A stretch of DNA of 64,000 bases. It comes from Ipomoea triloba. Taxonomy: Eukaryota; Streptophyta; Magnoliopsida; Solanales; Convolvulaceae. The stretch's first letter is position 1. Each line of letters starts with the position of its first letter. The stretch covers positions 11,005,965 to 11,069,964 of the forward strand of contig NC_044922.1 in assembly GCF_003576645.1 (NCBI RefSeq), given 5' to 3'. The position numbers and the translations under genes are program-made. The notes under the pieces were generated by a model, which saw only the letters and a program-made list of their open reading frames with translations, searched no databases and was not told where the DNA came from. This document shows, piece after piece, positions 1 through 12,500 of this stretch.

Positions 1-172
1 CCTTAAGGTGTAATATGTGCATACTTTTCCACTTAAGGTGCATCACTTTGAATTACAACTGCCAAGTCATAGGTGTGTGAATTTAAAACTTAAAGTGCGT
101 TAACTTACTACTTTTGGTGCGTGCTTATAACACTTAGCTTGTATATTGTGATGTCTTTCTTTGGCTTGAAGG
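1..172. repeat. Left block of AAGGTGCG-type short repeats
   Basis: Degenerate copies of cttaaggtgcgt occur at about 2, 34, 90 and 113, separated by 25-55 bases of AT-rich sequence. The same unit recurs many times at 1640-2220, on the other side of the transposase remnant. This suggests sub-terminal repeats of one transposon whose left end lies outside the window. Confidence 0.6.
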
Positions 173-1573
173 TACAATATGATTTTTACATCATTCACAG
201 GAGTTGATAACCATAAGAAATGTATCACATTTGCTGTTGACTGTTGCTGAAAGAAGACATAGAGTCATATGTTTGGCTATTTGAAAAATTTAAAAAAGTA
301 ATGGGTTTTGAACCAAGGGTAATTGTTACTGATCAGGATCGGGTAATGAAATTCGCAATTCTAAGAGTTTTTAAAGAAACTAAGCATTGGTATTGCATGT
401 GGCACATTATGTGCAAAGTTGGAGAAAAGGTTGGTCCTACATTGAGCAAAAATGAGGTGTTTAGGAACAAACTAAATTCCATTTGTGGACTTCTTATTTG
501 GAACTTGTTGATTTTGAGATGCAATGGAAGCAGCTCATGGAAGAGTTTGACTTAGTTAATCATAATTGGTTTATGCAATGTTTGAGGTAAGAAAGTGTTG
601 GATCCTAGTCTATTTTAGAAATGTTTTTATAAGTGGTTTACTTAGGACTACATCGCGTTCAGAAAGTGAGAACTACTCATTTAGTTGTTTTACCAGCCCA
701 CAGTCTAGCCTAGTTGAATTTCTGATGAGCTTTGACCATGCTTTGGATTCACAACGTCACATTAATGCAAAAAACAACAGTGATAATGAAGGTTACATTC
801 TAGAGTTGAAGTCACCCTTGGCATTGGAAAACATGCTTTAATTATCTATACACATACTGTTTTCTATCAAATTCAGACTTAGGTATGTGCCTATTTCACT
901 TGTAGGGTGTTGAGTGTTAGAGAAGATGCTGGATTATTAAACTACGAGATTAAGGATGCAGAAAATAGAAGATTTAGTGTGGTGCACAATGTGAATGAAG
1001 AAGAGGCTACATGTAGTTGCAAAATGTTTGAGATGGTTAGACTATTGTGTAGGCACATTTTTGTGGTCTTTAAAGACTTAAACCTTGAAAAGATACCTTT
1101 CAGGTATGTGGTTAATCGATGTACTAAGGATGTATCTTTAAAATCTACATTTGAAATTGACATGGAAACAAGGATGAAAAAAATGTGTTGTTGAACAAAT
1201 TTTCGGTTGATATGATATACACTGTTGTATTAGTCTTGCAGAATCAAACGTGGATCAATTGACTGCATTTTTACAAGTGATAATGAACAAAAACAGCTGC
1301 TAATGTCAGGAAAGAGAAGTTATCCCCTAAGCATAGCACGAAGGCTATTATAGAATTCTTTTGTGGGTCAACAAAGATCTCAGATATTAATATATTTCCA
1401 CCAAAGCATGCAAAAAAAAAAAAAAAAGGGAAAATGGCAAACGTATCAAAGGAAGCAAGGAGTTAGCAATGGAAAAAGAAAAGAATTCTAGAAAGAAGTG
1501 CAATACTTGTGGACTTAGGTGGAATCATCATGGAAGCAGGAATTGCCCACTTAAAAAGGGTAAAACAAAAAGG
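173..1573 (+). pseudogene. FAR1/FHY3-related MULE transposase, broken
   Basis: Three collinear coding remnants in shifting frames match the FAR1/FHY3 and Mutator-like transposase family. 195-555 gives FTGVDNHKK, then WLFEKFKKVMG, VTDQD and CMWHIM, the MULE transposase core with its catalytic-type Asp. 640-840 gives TTSRSESEN and SFDHALDSQRH. 907-1194 carries a SWIM-type zinc finger (CSCKMFEM then CRHIFVVF). A CxxC zinc-knuckle-like tail (CNTCGLRWNHHGSRNCP) lies at 1500-1556. Frameshifts fall near 240 and 490, stops follow 555 and 841, and no FAR1 DNA-binding N-terminus is visible, so the copy is dead and 5'-incomplete. It may be a transposon copy or a decayed domesticated FRS gene. The flanking repeat blocks favour a transposon. 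Confidence 0.8.
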
Positions 1574-1619
1574 AATAAAAGATTATTTTTAAACTGTTTT
1601 TTCAGTTCAGAATGAAAAT

Positions 1620-2260
1620 ACTTATAAAATATATCACTTTAACTCTTAGGTGCGTACTTTTAAACTTTAAGGTGCGTACTTTTCATGTTTAAGGTGCTTC
1701 ATTTTAATGCTTAATATTCATTAATTTGTATATTCACTAACTTGGCTAAAAAGTAAACAATTTGCCTGAAGGTGCGTCGCTTAATTGTTTAAGGTGTGTG
1801 GTATTAAGTCTTAAGGTGCGTTAATTTGTGTACTCAATGACTTGTAACAAAAAGAAAAAAGTCGCAACTGCAAAGCCTTAAGGTGCATCGATTTACTCTT
1901 CACGGCGCGCAAAATAACACTACAAGGTGCGTGGTCTGGAAGCGTAAGGTGCATTAATACACATTTAAACAAATACTATAAAAGTTCAAGTGCCAAAGTC
2001 TTTGGGTGCGTTAATTAATACTTAAAAAAGTGCTTGATTTTATTCAATAAGGTGCGCAGTTTCAAGTCTTAAGGTGCATTATTTTGTATATTCAATGACT
2101 TGTAGCTAAAAAAAAAAAGTTGGAAGTGCCAAAGTCTTTAGGTGCGTGGACTAATACTTTAAGATGCGTCGTGTAATTGTTTAAGGTGGGTGGTATTAAA
2201 TCTTAAGGTGCGTTAATTTGTGTATTCAATGACATGTAACAAAAAGAAAAAAGTTTCAAC
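1620..2260. repeat. Right block of AAGGTGCG-type repeats with an internal ~390-bp duplication
   Basis: About 16 degenerate copies of ttaaggtgcgt lie between 1647 and 2207. Larger units are also duplicated: the stretch at about 1786-1873 returns at about 2178-2266 with few changes, and a third, shorter version lies near 2065-2135. All copies point the same way. This is consistent with sub-terminal repeats of the element encoding the FAR1-like transposase. Confidence 0.65.
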
Positions 2261-2266
2261 TGCAGA

Positions 2267-2894
2267 AGGGATTTTAACTGAAATGTGACAAACCATAAAG
2301 TAGGAGACGAAAATAGGAAAAAAAAAATTTGACAAAAATAGGAAAAACGGGTTTGGAAAATGCAAGTGGCATCAGAAACGCATTTCCAAAACTTGAATGA
2401 CCTTTTATTTTTTTTTTCAAATACGCTGATCGTACGCATTTGAGAAATGCGTATGATGTATAAAATACATCACATCATACACATTTCTCAAATGTTTATG
2501 ATAAAATAATTATAAAAAAAACGTGTCTGGTCGCTTCTCCAGTGAAGGAGAAGGTGACCAAAATGGTTGTCATCTCCTTCGCCGGAGAAGGCAACTATTA
2601 AAAAAATAAAATTGTGGCGTTGTTTTCTCCTTCGCCGGAGAATGCGACCAGACGCGTTTTTTATTATTATCATACTCATTTGAGAAATGTGTATGATGTA
2701 TTTTATACATCATACATATTTCTCAAATGCATATGATCTGCGTATTTGAAAAAAAAAAAAGGTCATTCGAGTTTGGGAAATGCGTTTCTGACACTACTCG
2801 CATTTCCTAAACTCGTTTTTCTTATTTTTATCAATTCTTTTTTTCTATTTTTGCCTCCTACTTTACGATTTGTCACATTTCAGTCAAAAACCCT
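2267..2894. mobile_element. Foldback (long inverted repeat) MITE
   Basis: The left end agggattttaactgaaatg is the inverted match of the right end catttcagtcaaaaaccct. The two arms pair imperfectly over about 250 bases each, with shared features in mirror order: a poly-A/T tract, an aaatgcg..cgcatttcc stretch, and tttgagaaatgcgtatgatg blocks. The centre holds ctccttcgccggagaa and its inverted partner. No protein is encoded and no clear target duplication was found. Confidence 0.75.
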
Positions 2895-2926
2895 AAAAAT
2901 GACTTCTCTCGCCTCTATCTCGGAAA

Positions 2927-3164
2927 ATTATTGTGTGGACCATGGTCCACATAGATGTATGGATCATGAATATAAGGTACATTTTTATTATGCTAAAAGT
3001 ACATTATTTGATAGTATATATAAAATAATGTACTTTCAGTACTTGAATAATGTACCTTAAAATAATGTACTTTATGTACAAAAATAATATACTTTTAGTA
3101 TATTAAAATTGTACTTTTTATTTATAGTCCACACAGTTGTGTGAACCATGGTCCATGCAATAAT
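2927..3164. mobile_element. MITE with ~60-bp terminal inverted repeats
   Basis: The left end attattgtgtggaccatgg matches the reverse complement of the right end, attattgcatggaccatgg. The pairing continues for about 60 bases through tgtatgga and the gtaca motif. The interior is AT-rich and repeats taatgtac. No coding potential is seen and the superfamily is not assigned. Confidence 0.7.
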
Positions 3165-3229
3165 GATTGATCCATCTCACCCTAGGCCCCACAAAAAAAC
3201 CAACAAAAGTACACTAGTATGGTTCTACT

Positions 3230-3381
3230 AACATTTTGGTATTGCTCGATTCCCACAAGTGACGAGTCCTCCTAGGCCAGCTCCCGTGCCTCCTGGAGCG
3301 AATGCGGGTGGACCTGGACTGTAATCGGACGGAGAAAGACCCGAATTTAACCAAAAAAAAAAAAAAACATTTTGGTATTGC
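3230..3381 (+). mobile_element. Short SINE-like retroposon with 17-bp target duplication
   Basis: The direct repeat aacattttggtattgct lies at 3230-3246 and again at 3365-3381 (the first two A's are ambiguous with the tail). Between them is a GC-rich body of about 105 bases that is unlike its AT-rich surroundings and ends in a run of about 14 A's. Target duplication plus poly(A) is the mark of LINE-mediated retroposition. The body is too short to classify; it may be a 5'-truncated SINE. It lies about 190 bases upstream of the start codon of the next gene, in its promoter or 5' UTR. Confidence 0.65.
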
Positions 3382-3570
3382 TAAAAGGGGCCCTATATTG
3401 TCTGTTATTCTAAACCTCTCGTTTATTTGTGGAATGAATCTGTGGACAGGAAATAACGGTCGAAGGGATACAAATGCTAAAAAAATCCACTTCGAGTCCA
3501 CTGGCGGGACTCAGTGATCCACCCTTCTTGTCTGTCCCAGCTCTCAATTTCGACATTTTTCCGGAGAGCA

Positions 3571-6500
3571 ATGCCTACGAAATTGCCCCTTAATTTCATA
3601 TCCAAATCCACTATCCACCACAAGACACCCGCTATTTCACATTATTCTTCTCGCCGCAGTAGCAGCTGTAGAACTAGTAGAAGAAGATCAGCGGCGCCGT
3701 CGTGCAGCACAAGAAGCTCAGCCGAGTCCATCAGATGGAACGGCCGCGGCGCAGAGAATCATCATCACCACCACCACCGCGTTCCTAAACTGAACGGTGC
3801 CGGTGGTAGCATTAATTATGGCGGAGTGGATCAGGACGGCGATAATAAGATGCCGAGAGTGGTGCATTGCGAAGTGCAAGTGGTGTCTTGGCGGGAGCGG
3901 AGAATCAAAGCTGAGATTTCCGTCAACGCCGACGTCGATTCCGTCTGGGATGCTCTCACTGACTACGAATGCCTTGCGGATTTCGTTCCCAATCTGGTTA
4001 GCAGGTTGGTACTATATTCTTCGTGTATTTGTGGCCTTTTTGTTTTTCTTTTTTCTTTTTGAAACACTTGTGATTCTTGACAATGTATTATCTGTTCTAA
4101 GCAAATATTATGCACATTTTTAGCTTTACTCATGCCAATAATTCACGAGTAACTTTGAGTTGATTTTGGATTATGCACAATCTATAATCATAAATCATAG
4201 CCATATATATAAATAAGCTAAACACTCTAGCTCTATGTCTATATGCATCCATATAACATGTGTGCATGAATGTGCTATCCCAACACTAGTAATGCAGTTG
4301 ATTCTCATTTCTGGAATATTATTGTCTTGTTCTGGTACATAACTATACCTATAATTATGAAGACATGATTATAATGGAAAAGCTCTCAACACAAACATGA
4401 CATGTTTAATAATTGAGTCATACAATATGATCACATAAACATGTTTAACTGATTAACTAAAAGGGCCAGTAAGTATGTCATAATAAGATACAGAACACAA
4501 ACTAATTTACATAAAACGGTTAATAATTATGCTGTCATACGACACAACATGCACAAAACAAATCCATTTAAATAAAATAGTTAGTAAATATGTCATGACA
4601 TGAAAAGTATAAACCTATTTGAATAAAATGATCAGTGAATATGTCACACACAATATGATGTGCATAAATTTGTTTAAGAGAGCTTCTAAAATTGCCCAAA
4701 AAACTACATATACAGCTAGAGATTCATTGTGAGTGTCTGATGGACCAATGACAAGATAAAAGGTCCAACACGATTCAAAAGGCCATATATGGGTTTGTCA
4801 AAGCTATTAGACTCTGGTTATTTATTCTTTTACATTATTTTAATTAGTTAGTTAGTTAGTAGTTAGAACTGTTAGTTGGGTCCAAGTCTTGCAAACTGAA
4901 GATAAGGGTTTAATCATAGTATGGGTGATAGGGTCTTATTGGGGAATCCTACTATATATAAGGAGGGTATGAATGTTATACCTTTAAGATTTATGTTCTT
5001 TTATCCAAATCGTTGTATATTATGCTTCAATGATTGTACTTTTAACTACTTTGGACACATATACCTTACACCGCTAATACTTCAATTAAGTTTCTTTAAT
5101 CCTTTATGTGTTTTTTTTAAATTGTTGTACTTATAGCTAATATAATACAAATTAAGGAATTTAAAAAAGCACATATATGTAAGTTCTAGATTTTGAGATA
5201 ACATATCCTACTAATTTACTCTAAATATGATCCACTAATATAATTTCAACTTTATAATTATAAAAAATCATATGTTTCCTAGCTACTAATTTAAAAACTT
5301 AAGTAGATTGAAAAGTTTTTCTATCAAATCTTATTAATCAATACCTAGCTAGCTCTTTTAGTATATAAAAGTTATATTCTTTGAATTTTAAAAATTACCT
5401 TTAATCCATTTCTTATTATTTCCTATAATCTATTTCAATATAATATCATTTTAATGTTGGGAAAATAAATTAGGAATTCATTTTTGCCCAAGCATGCGCT
5501 GCTACTAGTACATATATAAACCTCCATAAAGACATTTTGCTCAAGAATATAGCTCTGCTATTTTCAAGAGTTCAAAGATTTTTCAAGTCTTGAATCTTGT
5601 TGTGATTCCTTTTTTGGTATTATGGGTTCACTATGTAGCCCCGTAGTGGATTTCATCAACATCAGACTCTAACAAAAAGTAAAATCCAATCCTAGAATAT
5701 CACCAAAACAAGAATATTCAATTGAAGAAAGTAAAGATCATTTTCGTCTGGCTCTTACACACTTGAACCAAAAATCTATATTCTTATTTAATTACTAAAT
5801 GATATGATAAACAAAATACCAAATAGGCAATTAACTAAATATTTTTCTAAATTTGATATTGTCCTTCTTGGTATCTCCTTTTTCCATGTCAAAAAAAATC
5901 ATTGGGATAATTTAGCAAGAGAATTCCTTGTCCTCATCCTGGACGGATTTGGTTGGAGCAGAGGGGTCTGCAACGGGCATTATATTGGCACATTGAAGCT
6001 CATGTTGTATTGGATCTCCAAGAATTTATCAACTCAGTAAGTATCTTTAATTTTATCTCTACAGATTCTTTGACTCCCTCACAGTTTATACTTCAGAGTT
6101 TGTAATAACCAGATCAGTACTCCATTTGTCCCATTTTAGATGACCTATTCACTATTCGTTAATCAAACAAATCTTCTTTCTTCCCTTGTTTTCCTTAACA
6201 ATTTTTTATAATTTTTAAGTTCAACTTTTTTGTGTTTAATAGAATTTTTAATATAGTTTTTAAATATAAAAATTTTATTAGCTAATACTAATTTAAATGT
6301 TCAAAAAATTGAATTGTAAATAACTTGAGTCTAGCCTTTACAAGTACATCATATAAAATTGGATGGAGGAAGTATAAGTTTTTCACTTTTGATCCCTGAA
6401 CTAAATACTTTTCCATGTAAGATGTTTTAATAATAATTTTTTTAATAAAATCTAGTGCTCGCTATTGGAGATTGGCCAATTGTGGTCCTCCATTATTATT

Positions 6501-9500
6501 ATTTTTTTTTTTTCAATTTCAGATGGAAAATGGCATGTGCCACAATGATGAGTGTATAATTGACTTTTCACAGCCTTCATCATCCCAATTTGTATTAAAA
6601 AGTTAAAAATAAAAAATAAAAAGAATAAAGCCATGGCTGGATTGGCTAAAAAGTATTTTTTTTATTCATTTATTTATGGCTATAGAAAGGTCGTGGCCAG
6701 TGCACAGACTTTTCTTTTACTTCTCTTTTAATTTTTTATTTTTGTAAACTAGGGAGAAAGAAGACCATGGCTAGACTGTTGCCTGGGGCCACTGTCCACT
6801 GTTTTAAAAAAATTAGAGAGGAAGAAGGCTGTGAAAACTCCGTTTACTCTTATTACTGTCCAAAATTGACCAAAATCCTCATCGAAGGACAAAAATTGAT
6901 CGATTATAAAAAATGAAGCGTTGAATCTGGAAAAATTGATAGCCAAACACCTTAGACAGGAAAGTAGGTGTAGTCAAGGACCAAAAGTGGAATAATTTCC
7001 TATTCAATATTTACTCTAGCTTCTTCTATCCTTATCTAATAAGAACCAACTCTTTCAATATTTGAAGTACAAACTCCATATGGCTCTTTAGATTTTTATT
7101 ATTTTTAAAAGGTTATGGATTAGTGTAGGGGTCCAGTTTTGATTTTTAAGGAAGTGGACACCATTGTTTGGAAGGGAAAGAGCAGGTGGATGCTATGGAA
7201 GTTAAACTTATGTTCAATCATTCATTCAACCGAAAATTAATTCAATTGACTAGCTTACATTGTCCTTTTCTTTTATCAAATGTTTCATAAAATAGTATTG
7301 CTATTATAATTCAGGAATTTCACATTGTTCATTTTGTCAAGCTTCTGTTTATAGCTGTTGTTTATTCTATATGTTCAGGAAAATATTCGTGAACTCCACT
7401 TTTCCATGGTTGATGGTGACTTCAAGAAGTTTGAAGGTAAATGGTCTCTCAAATCTGGAAAAAGGTAAAATGTATAAGTAATACTAATACTATTCTTTGT
7501 TCTTTTTCTTTTCTTGTTTTTTGGTCCATCTCCTTTTACTCCTAGGGCATAATATACTGGTGGTACCAACTTTGGACCATAAAAGCAAAAATGGCCAGTT
7601 TATAATCACAGAATCCTTGAAGAAATTTTGAATACAAGGACTTCAGGAGGGCATCAAGAATCTAAGCACTCAATTTTTTTTCTGTCAATATAGTCCCCAC
7701 AAAGTAAAAATAGTGCAAAAGGAAAAAGTGGCCATTGAATCTTAATAATATTTTTAGTTTTGGGGGGAAGAAATAGCTGCTGAGCTAGTCAAAATATCCC
7801 TGGTTAAAATGCTCCATGAGGGTTAATAAAATGCCATTTTCATATTCTTATTGTTGCATTTCGAGTGCCAATTAGAACAAACCTCATAAGACATTCTGTT
7901 AGCTTCCAATAATATTTAAAGAGAAGCTACTAAAGTTTTCTCTCCTTTTTTATTCTGACTTGAAAATCCTGTATTTCAACTACTTCTATGTGTGGACTTG
8001 GTCTTTTTCAAAACTCATTTACTTCAATTCAAAAGATTCAATCATATTGCCACATAAATCACTATCCTATTGTTAGCAACCTTTTACTGTTTTTAATATA
8101 TGGATATATTTCCCAGAGAGAATCATAGTAATTTGAAGAATCTTAATGCAGTTATTTTGTTTAATTATTATTTAAAAGAAAAACCTTCTTACTTTCTTTT
8201 TTCAGAGCTTCAACGACTATGTTGTGTTATGAAGTTAATGTTATTCCAAGGTTTAACTTCCCAGCAATATTCTTGGAGAGAATTATCAGATCAGACCTTC
8301 CTGTGAATCTTCAAGCATTAGCCTGCCAAGCCGAAAGCAAGTTTGAGGGTCATCAGAATACAGTTGCTATAAATGCAGGTGCCAGTGCAGACTCTCTTGC
8401 TTCCCTTGTTTCATCAAGCAAAAATGTTGATGTTTCCATACCTGAAAAGAATAAAATTTCTACTGGTGCACTCAAAGAGAAACTTGGAAAAGCTACTTTT
8501 GGCCCTGTGGCACCTGCTACTAGTGATCTGAACAGTAACTGGGGAATTTTTGGAAAAACTTGCAAAATTAACAAGACATGCACGGTGGATGAAGTTCATC
8601 TCCGCAGATTTGATGGCCTATTGGTAATTGACTCTACACTGCGCTTTCCTTTTTGTGAAAAGCCATTGTTTGACTCTAATAACCTGCTGATATATTGGTT
8701 TTCAACTTAAGGAAAATGGTGGTGTCCATCGCTGCGTCGTGGCTAGCATAACAGTCAGGGCTCCTGTTCGTGAAGTATGGAATGTTTTGACTTCTTATGA
8801 GAGTCTTCCTGAGTAAGTAATGTAGCGTTTCAGTTCCATGCTTTAAGTCTTTGCAAGAATAGCCTTTGGAACCTTAATGTGTGTATCAATGATTAACCGT
8901 CATCATATTGTAAATTTATTTGCAAAAAGTCCGTGCACTAAATTATGATATAATATGAGACAGCTCTATATAATTTGGCTTAAATCGAGTTTTTGTTGAT
9001 CCTTTAATTTCTCACGTGTAAAGCTTTCTACCAGTTCCATTCATTTCCAACTCATAATACAAGTATTTAGTCTTTTTATCCTAAAGTGAAATACTTCTCT
9101 TCCTGAAGAAAATTTTGCATTTGGAAAGGAACTGATTTGTAAATTGTCAAAATGATTGAAGTAGTAAGTATAGGAGGCTTCGAAAAACATGTCAAATCAT
9201 ACTTAGCTTTATGACAATGGACCTATTACATTTTACCAGTTTTTTCAAACTGCTTTAGGATTTGATCATGTTGTCAAGTTATTCACATTCATTTTGATTT
9301 CTTTTTCAATAATATTTGTTTACTTTAGCTATGTACAACTTATCAAATCATAGTTTACTTTGGCCATGTGACAATAAACATGTTAAGAGTCTATATTGAA
9401 AAAAAAAAAAAAAAAAAAAAAAAAGAAAGAAAGAGAAACATATGGGTTTATAAGGTCATGGGTTAGACTAGCTAATTAATTTGTCTTAGTTTGACTCATG

Positions 9501-12500
9501 TGCAATATAACCCAGTTGAGGGACATTAGCCTAATATTAGATTATAACATGGTGACATTGGCCCAATCTTAAATTACAACATAGTATCAGAGCTTGTCTG
9601 GAGGGATTTGGCCCAATCTTATATTATAACATGATATTATAACATGGTATTAGAGCTTAAATTATAACATGGGTTATCATAGAGAAACATATGCCTTGCT
9701 TTAGGATTTACTCATATTTATTATGATTTCTTTTTTAATATTGTATGCTTAAAAAATTGCTAAATACCTTCAGAGCTTTTTCATTTTGTTTGGTTACTGT
9801 TGAGAAAAGGTTGATGTGCACATTTGTAGACAAAAACTAGAAAGTGTTGAAACCCTAAACCCTTTTAGGATTCGGCCCATTAGTCTAATAGTCTATTCCT
9901 GTATAAATAGGAGATATTTGTACAGTTTTTATCAGTGAATACAATGAATCCCTTTATTCTTCACATGGTATCAGAGCCTAAACCCTAGTACCCTAATCTC
10001 TTCTGCCGCCGCCGTCTCTTCCGCCGCCAGAGTCCAGCCTGCCGCGACTGATTTTCGCGTTCCGTCTTCTGCCTTGTGGTTCTTTCTCCAAATTTCTCCA
10101 AACCAACACCACAGGCCTCACCGGAACCCTGTCGCGAGCCTTCGGCTGAAAACCCGGTCGCCGTCCGCCGCCGCCACGCGCCACCACCGTCGCCGGGAAG
10201 TTCATCGGTTTTCCGGCCAGATCTCTCTCGTCCGATCTCCGATCAAGACGCCGCTGCCACCATTGGTTTCGTTTCGACGAGACGCTCCTGACTGTGTTCT
10301 CAGTTTCTCCATCGCCGCCAGTCAATTTGCCGGTCAACGGTCAACCTTTCCTTGAGGCAGTTTTTTGTTGTTCTTTTATGGCTTCCTCTCTCACCATTGG
10401 TACCTCCTCTCTGTTGTGTCTCTCTCAAGCTAGTACCACTAGTACTTGGATTCTAGACACCGGGGCCTCAGACCACATTTCTGGTAATCTATCTCTTATG
10501 ACAAATGTCACAAAGTCTAAGACTTTGCCTATGGTTACCTTAGCTAATGGTCATCAAACACCAGCTGCCGCGGTTGGTCAGACTTCTCCTATGCCATCTT
10601 TCCCTTTAGAGTCAGTTTCCTAATAGTCTTTTTAACCTTATCTCTGTGAGTAAAATTACTCGTACCTTGAACTGCTCCATAACCTTTTGTGCGGATTCAG
10701 TTGTTGTGCAGGATCATAGTACGGGAAAGGTGATTGGCACCGGGATTGAGTCACAAGGCCTCTATTACCTTCGTGGTGGAGATCATGCTGCATATGCTTC
10801 CACAGACTCTCATATGCTTCTCCATAGTCGTTTGGGTCATCCTAGTCTCTCAAAACTTCGACAGATGGTTCCAGGTTTGTCTTTAGAGTCATTAAACTGT
10901 GAGTCATGTCACCTTGGAAAGCAATCACGTAAGTCTTTTCCACGGAGAGTCAATAATCGGGCTGCATCTCTCTTTGATTTAGTTCACACTGATGTCTGGG
11001 GTCCATGTTGTGTCAATTCTACTTTGGGGTTTTGTTATTTTGTCACTTTTACTGATGATCATTCTAGGTGTACTTGGGTTTTCCTTATGAAAGATCGTTC
11101 TGAGCTATTCCAGATTTTTCAAAATTTTTGTGCTGAAATACAAACCCAATTTGGTAAACTCATTCGTGTTTTGCGTAGTGACAATGCTAAGGAATATCTC
11201 TCTAATCCATTTCAGTCCTATATGACCTCTCGAGGTATGATACACCAACGGTCATGTGTTTACACACCTCAACAAAATGGGGTGGCTGAACGTAAAAATA
11301 GACATTTGGTTGAAATTGCTCGTACTATGTTAGTACACTCTCATGTTCCTCATCATTTTTGGGCTGATGTTATCCTTACTGCGTGTTACAATCAATCGCA
11401 TGCCATCCTCAGTATTAAACAATGAAACCCCATATTCCATTGTGTATCCTTCGGTTGATCTTTTCCCTCTTCCACCTCGGGTGTTTGGGTGTGTTTGTTT
11501 CGTTCATGAGATGACTCCTGGGCGTTCAAAATTGGCCACTAAAGCTGTCAAGTGTGTTTTCTTGGGTTATTCTCGGCTCCAAAAGGGTTATCGATGTTTT
11601 TCTCCGGAGCTTAACCGCCGTTTTGTGTCTGCAGATGTCACCTTTATTGAACCTATCCCTTTTTTCCAGCCCTCATCAGGTGACCCGGTCTCTATTTCGG
11701 AGGTTCTCCCTCTTCCTTATCTTGGTCCACTTTATCTTGCCCAGGATCCTGATCGTCCAACTGTTCCTGACCGCCCTCTTCAAGTCTACCAACGCCGTCC
11801 TCGCCATGTGCCTATTGAGGTTCCTGTTGACTCACCCGTGCCACCCGATCCTCCGGCTGCGGTTCCACCACTTCAACAGCAATCTAACACTGATCTCACT
11901 GAGGCACCTATTGCTATCTGGAAAGGTACACGTACTACTCGTAACCCTCATCCTATATATACCTTTTTGAGTTATCATCGTGTATCTTCCCCTTACTTTG
12001 CCTTTCTTTCTCACCTTTCTTCTATGTCTATACCTAAATCCACTCATGAGGCCCTATCTGACCCGGGTTGGCGCCAAGCCATGCTAGCAGAAATGGAGGC
12101 CCTACAGTCTGGTAAAACTGTTGTTGGTTGTAGGTGGATTTATATTGTGAAGGTGGGCCCTAATGGCAAGATTGATCGACTTAAGTCTTGGCTAGTGGCA
12201 AAAGGCTACACTCAAATTTTTGGTTTGGATTACACTGATACTTTTTCTCCTATAGCTAAAATTGCATCAGTTCGGTTACTTCTATCTTTGGCAGCCATAA
12301 ATCATTGGGCCTTACATTAGTTGGATATCAAGAATGCTTTTCTACATGGCGATCTTCAAGAGGAGGTTTATATGGAGCAACCACCTGGGTTTGTTGCTCA
12401 GGGTGAGTCTGGTATGGTATGTAAACTTCGTCGCTCCATATATGGCTTAAAACAATCTCCACGGGCTTGGTTTGAGAGATTTAGCTCTGTGGTGTGTGTG

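Noticed and set aside
1640..2220. Regularly spaced short repeats resembling a CRISPR array
   Set aside because: The units are degenerate and the spacers are AT-rich, of uneven length and partly duplicated. This is a plant genome with a transposase relic alongside.
3514..3570. Upstream start of the START-domain protein at 3514
   Set aside because: The codon there is GTG. The first in-frame ATG is at 3571.
3760..3780. Six consecutive His codons as a cloning tag
   Set aside because: They lie inside a natural, spliced plant gene between transit peptide and domain. There is no vector sequence around them.
9993..10355. Pro/Arg-rich frames on both strands at the start of the copia element
   Set aside because: They are GC-rich leader sequence with no domain. 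The real pol frame begins near 10378.
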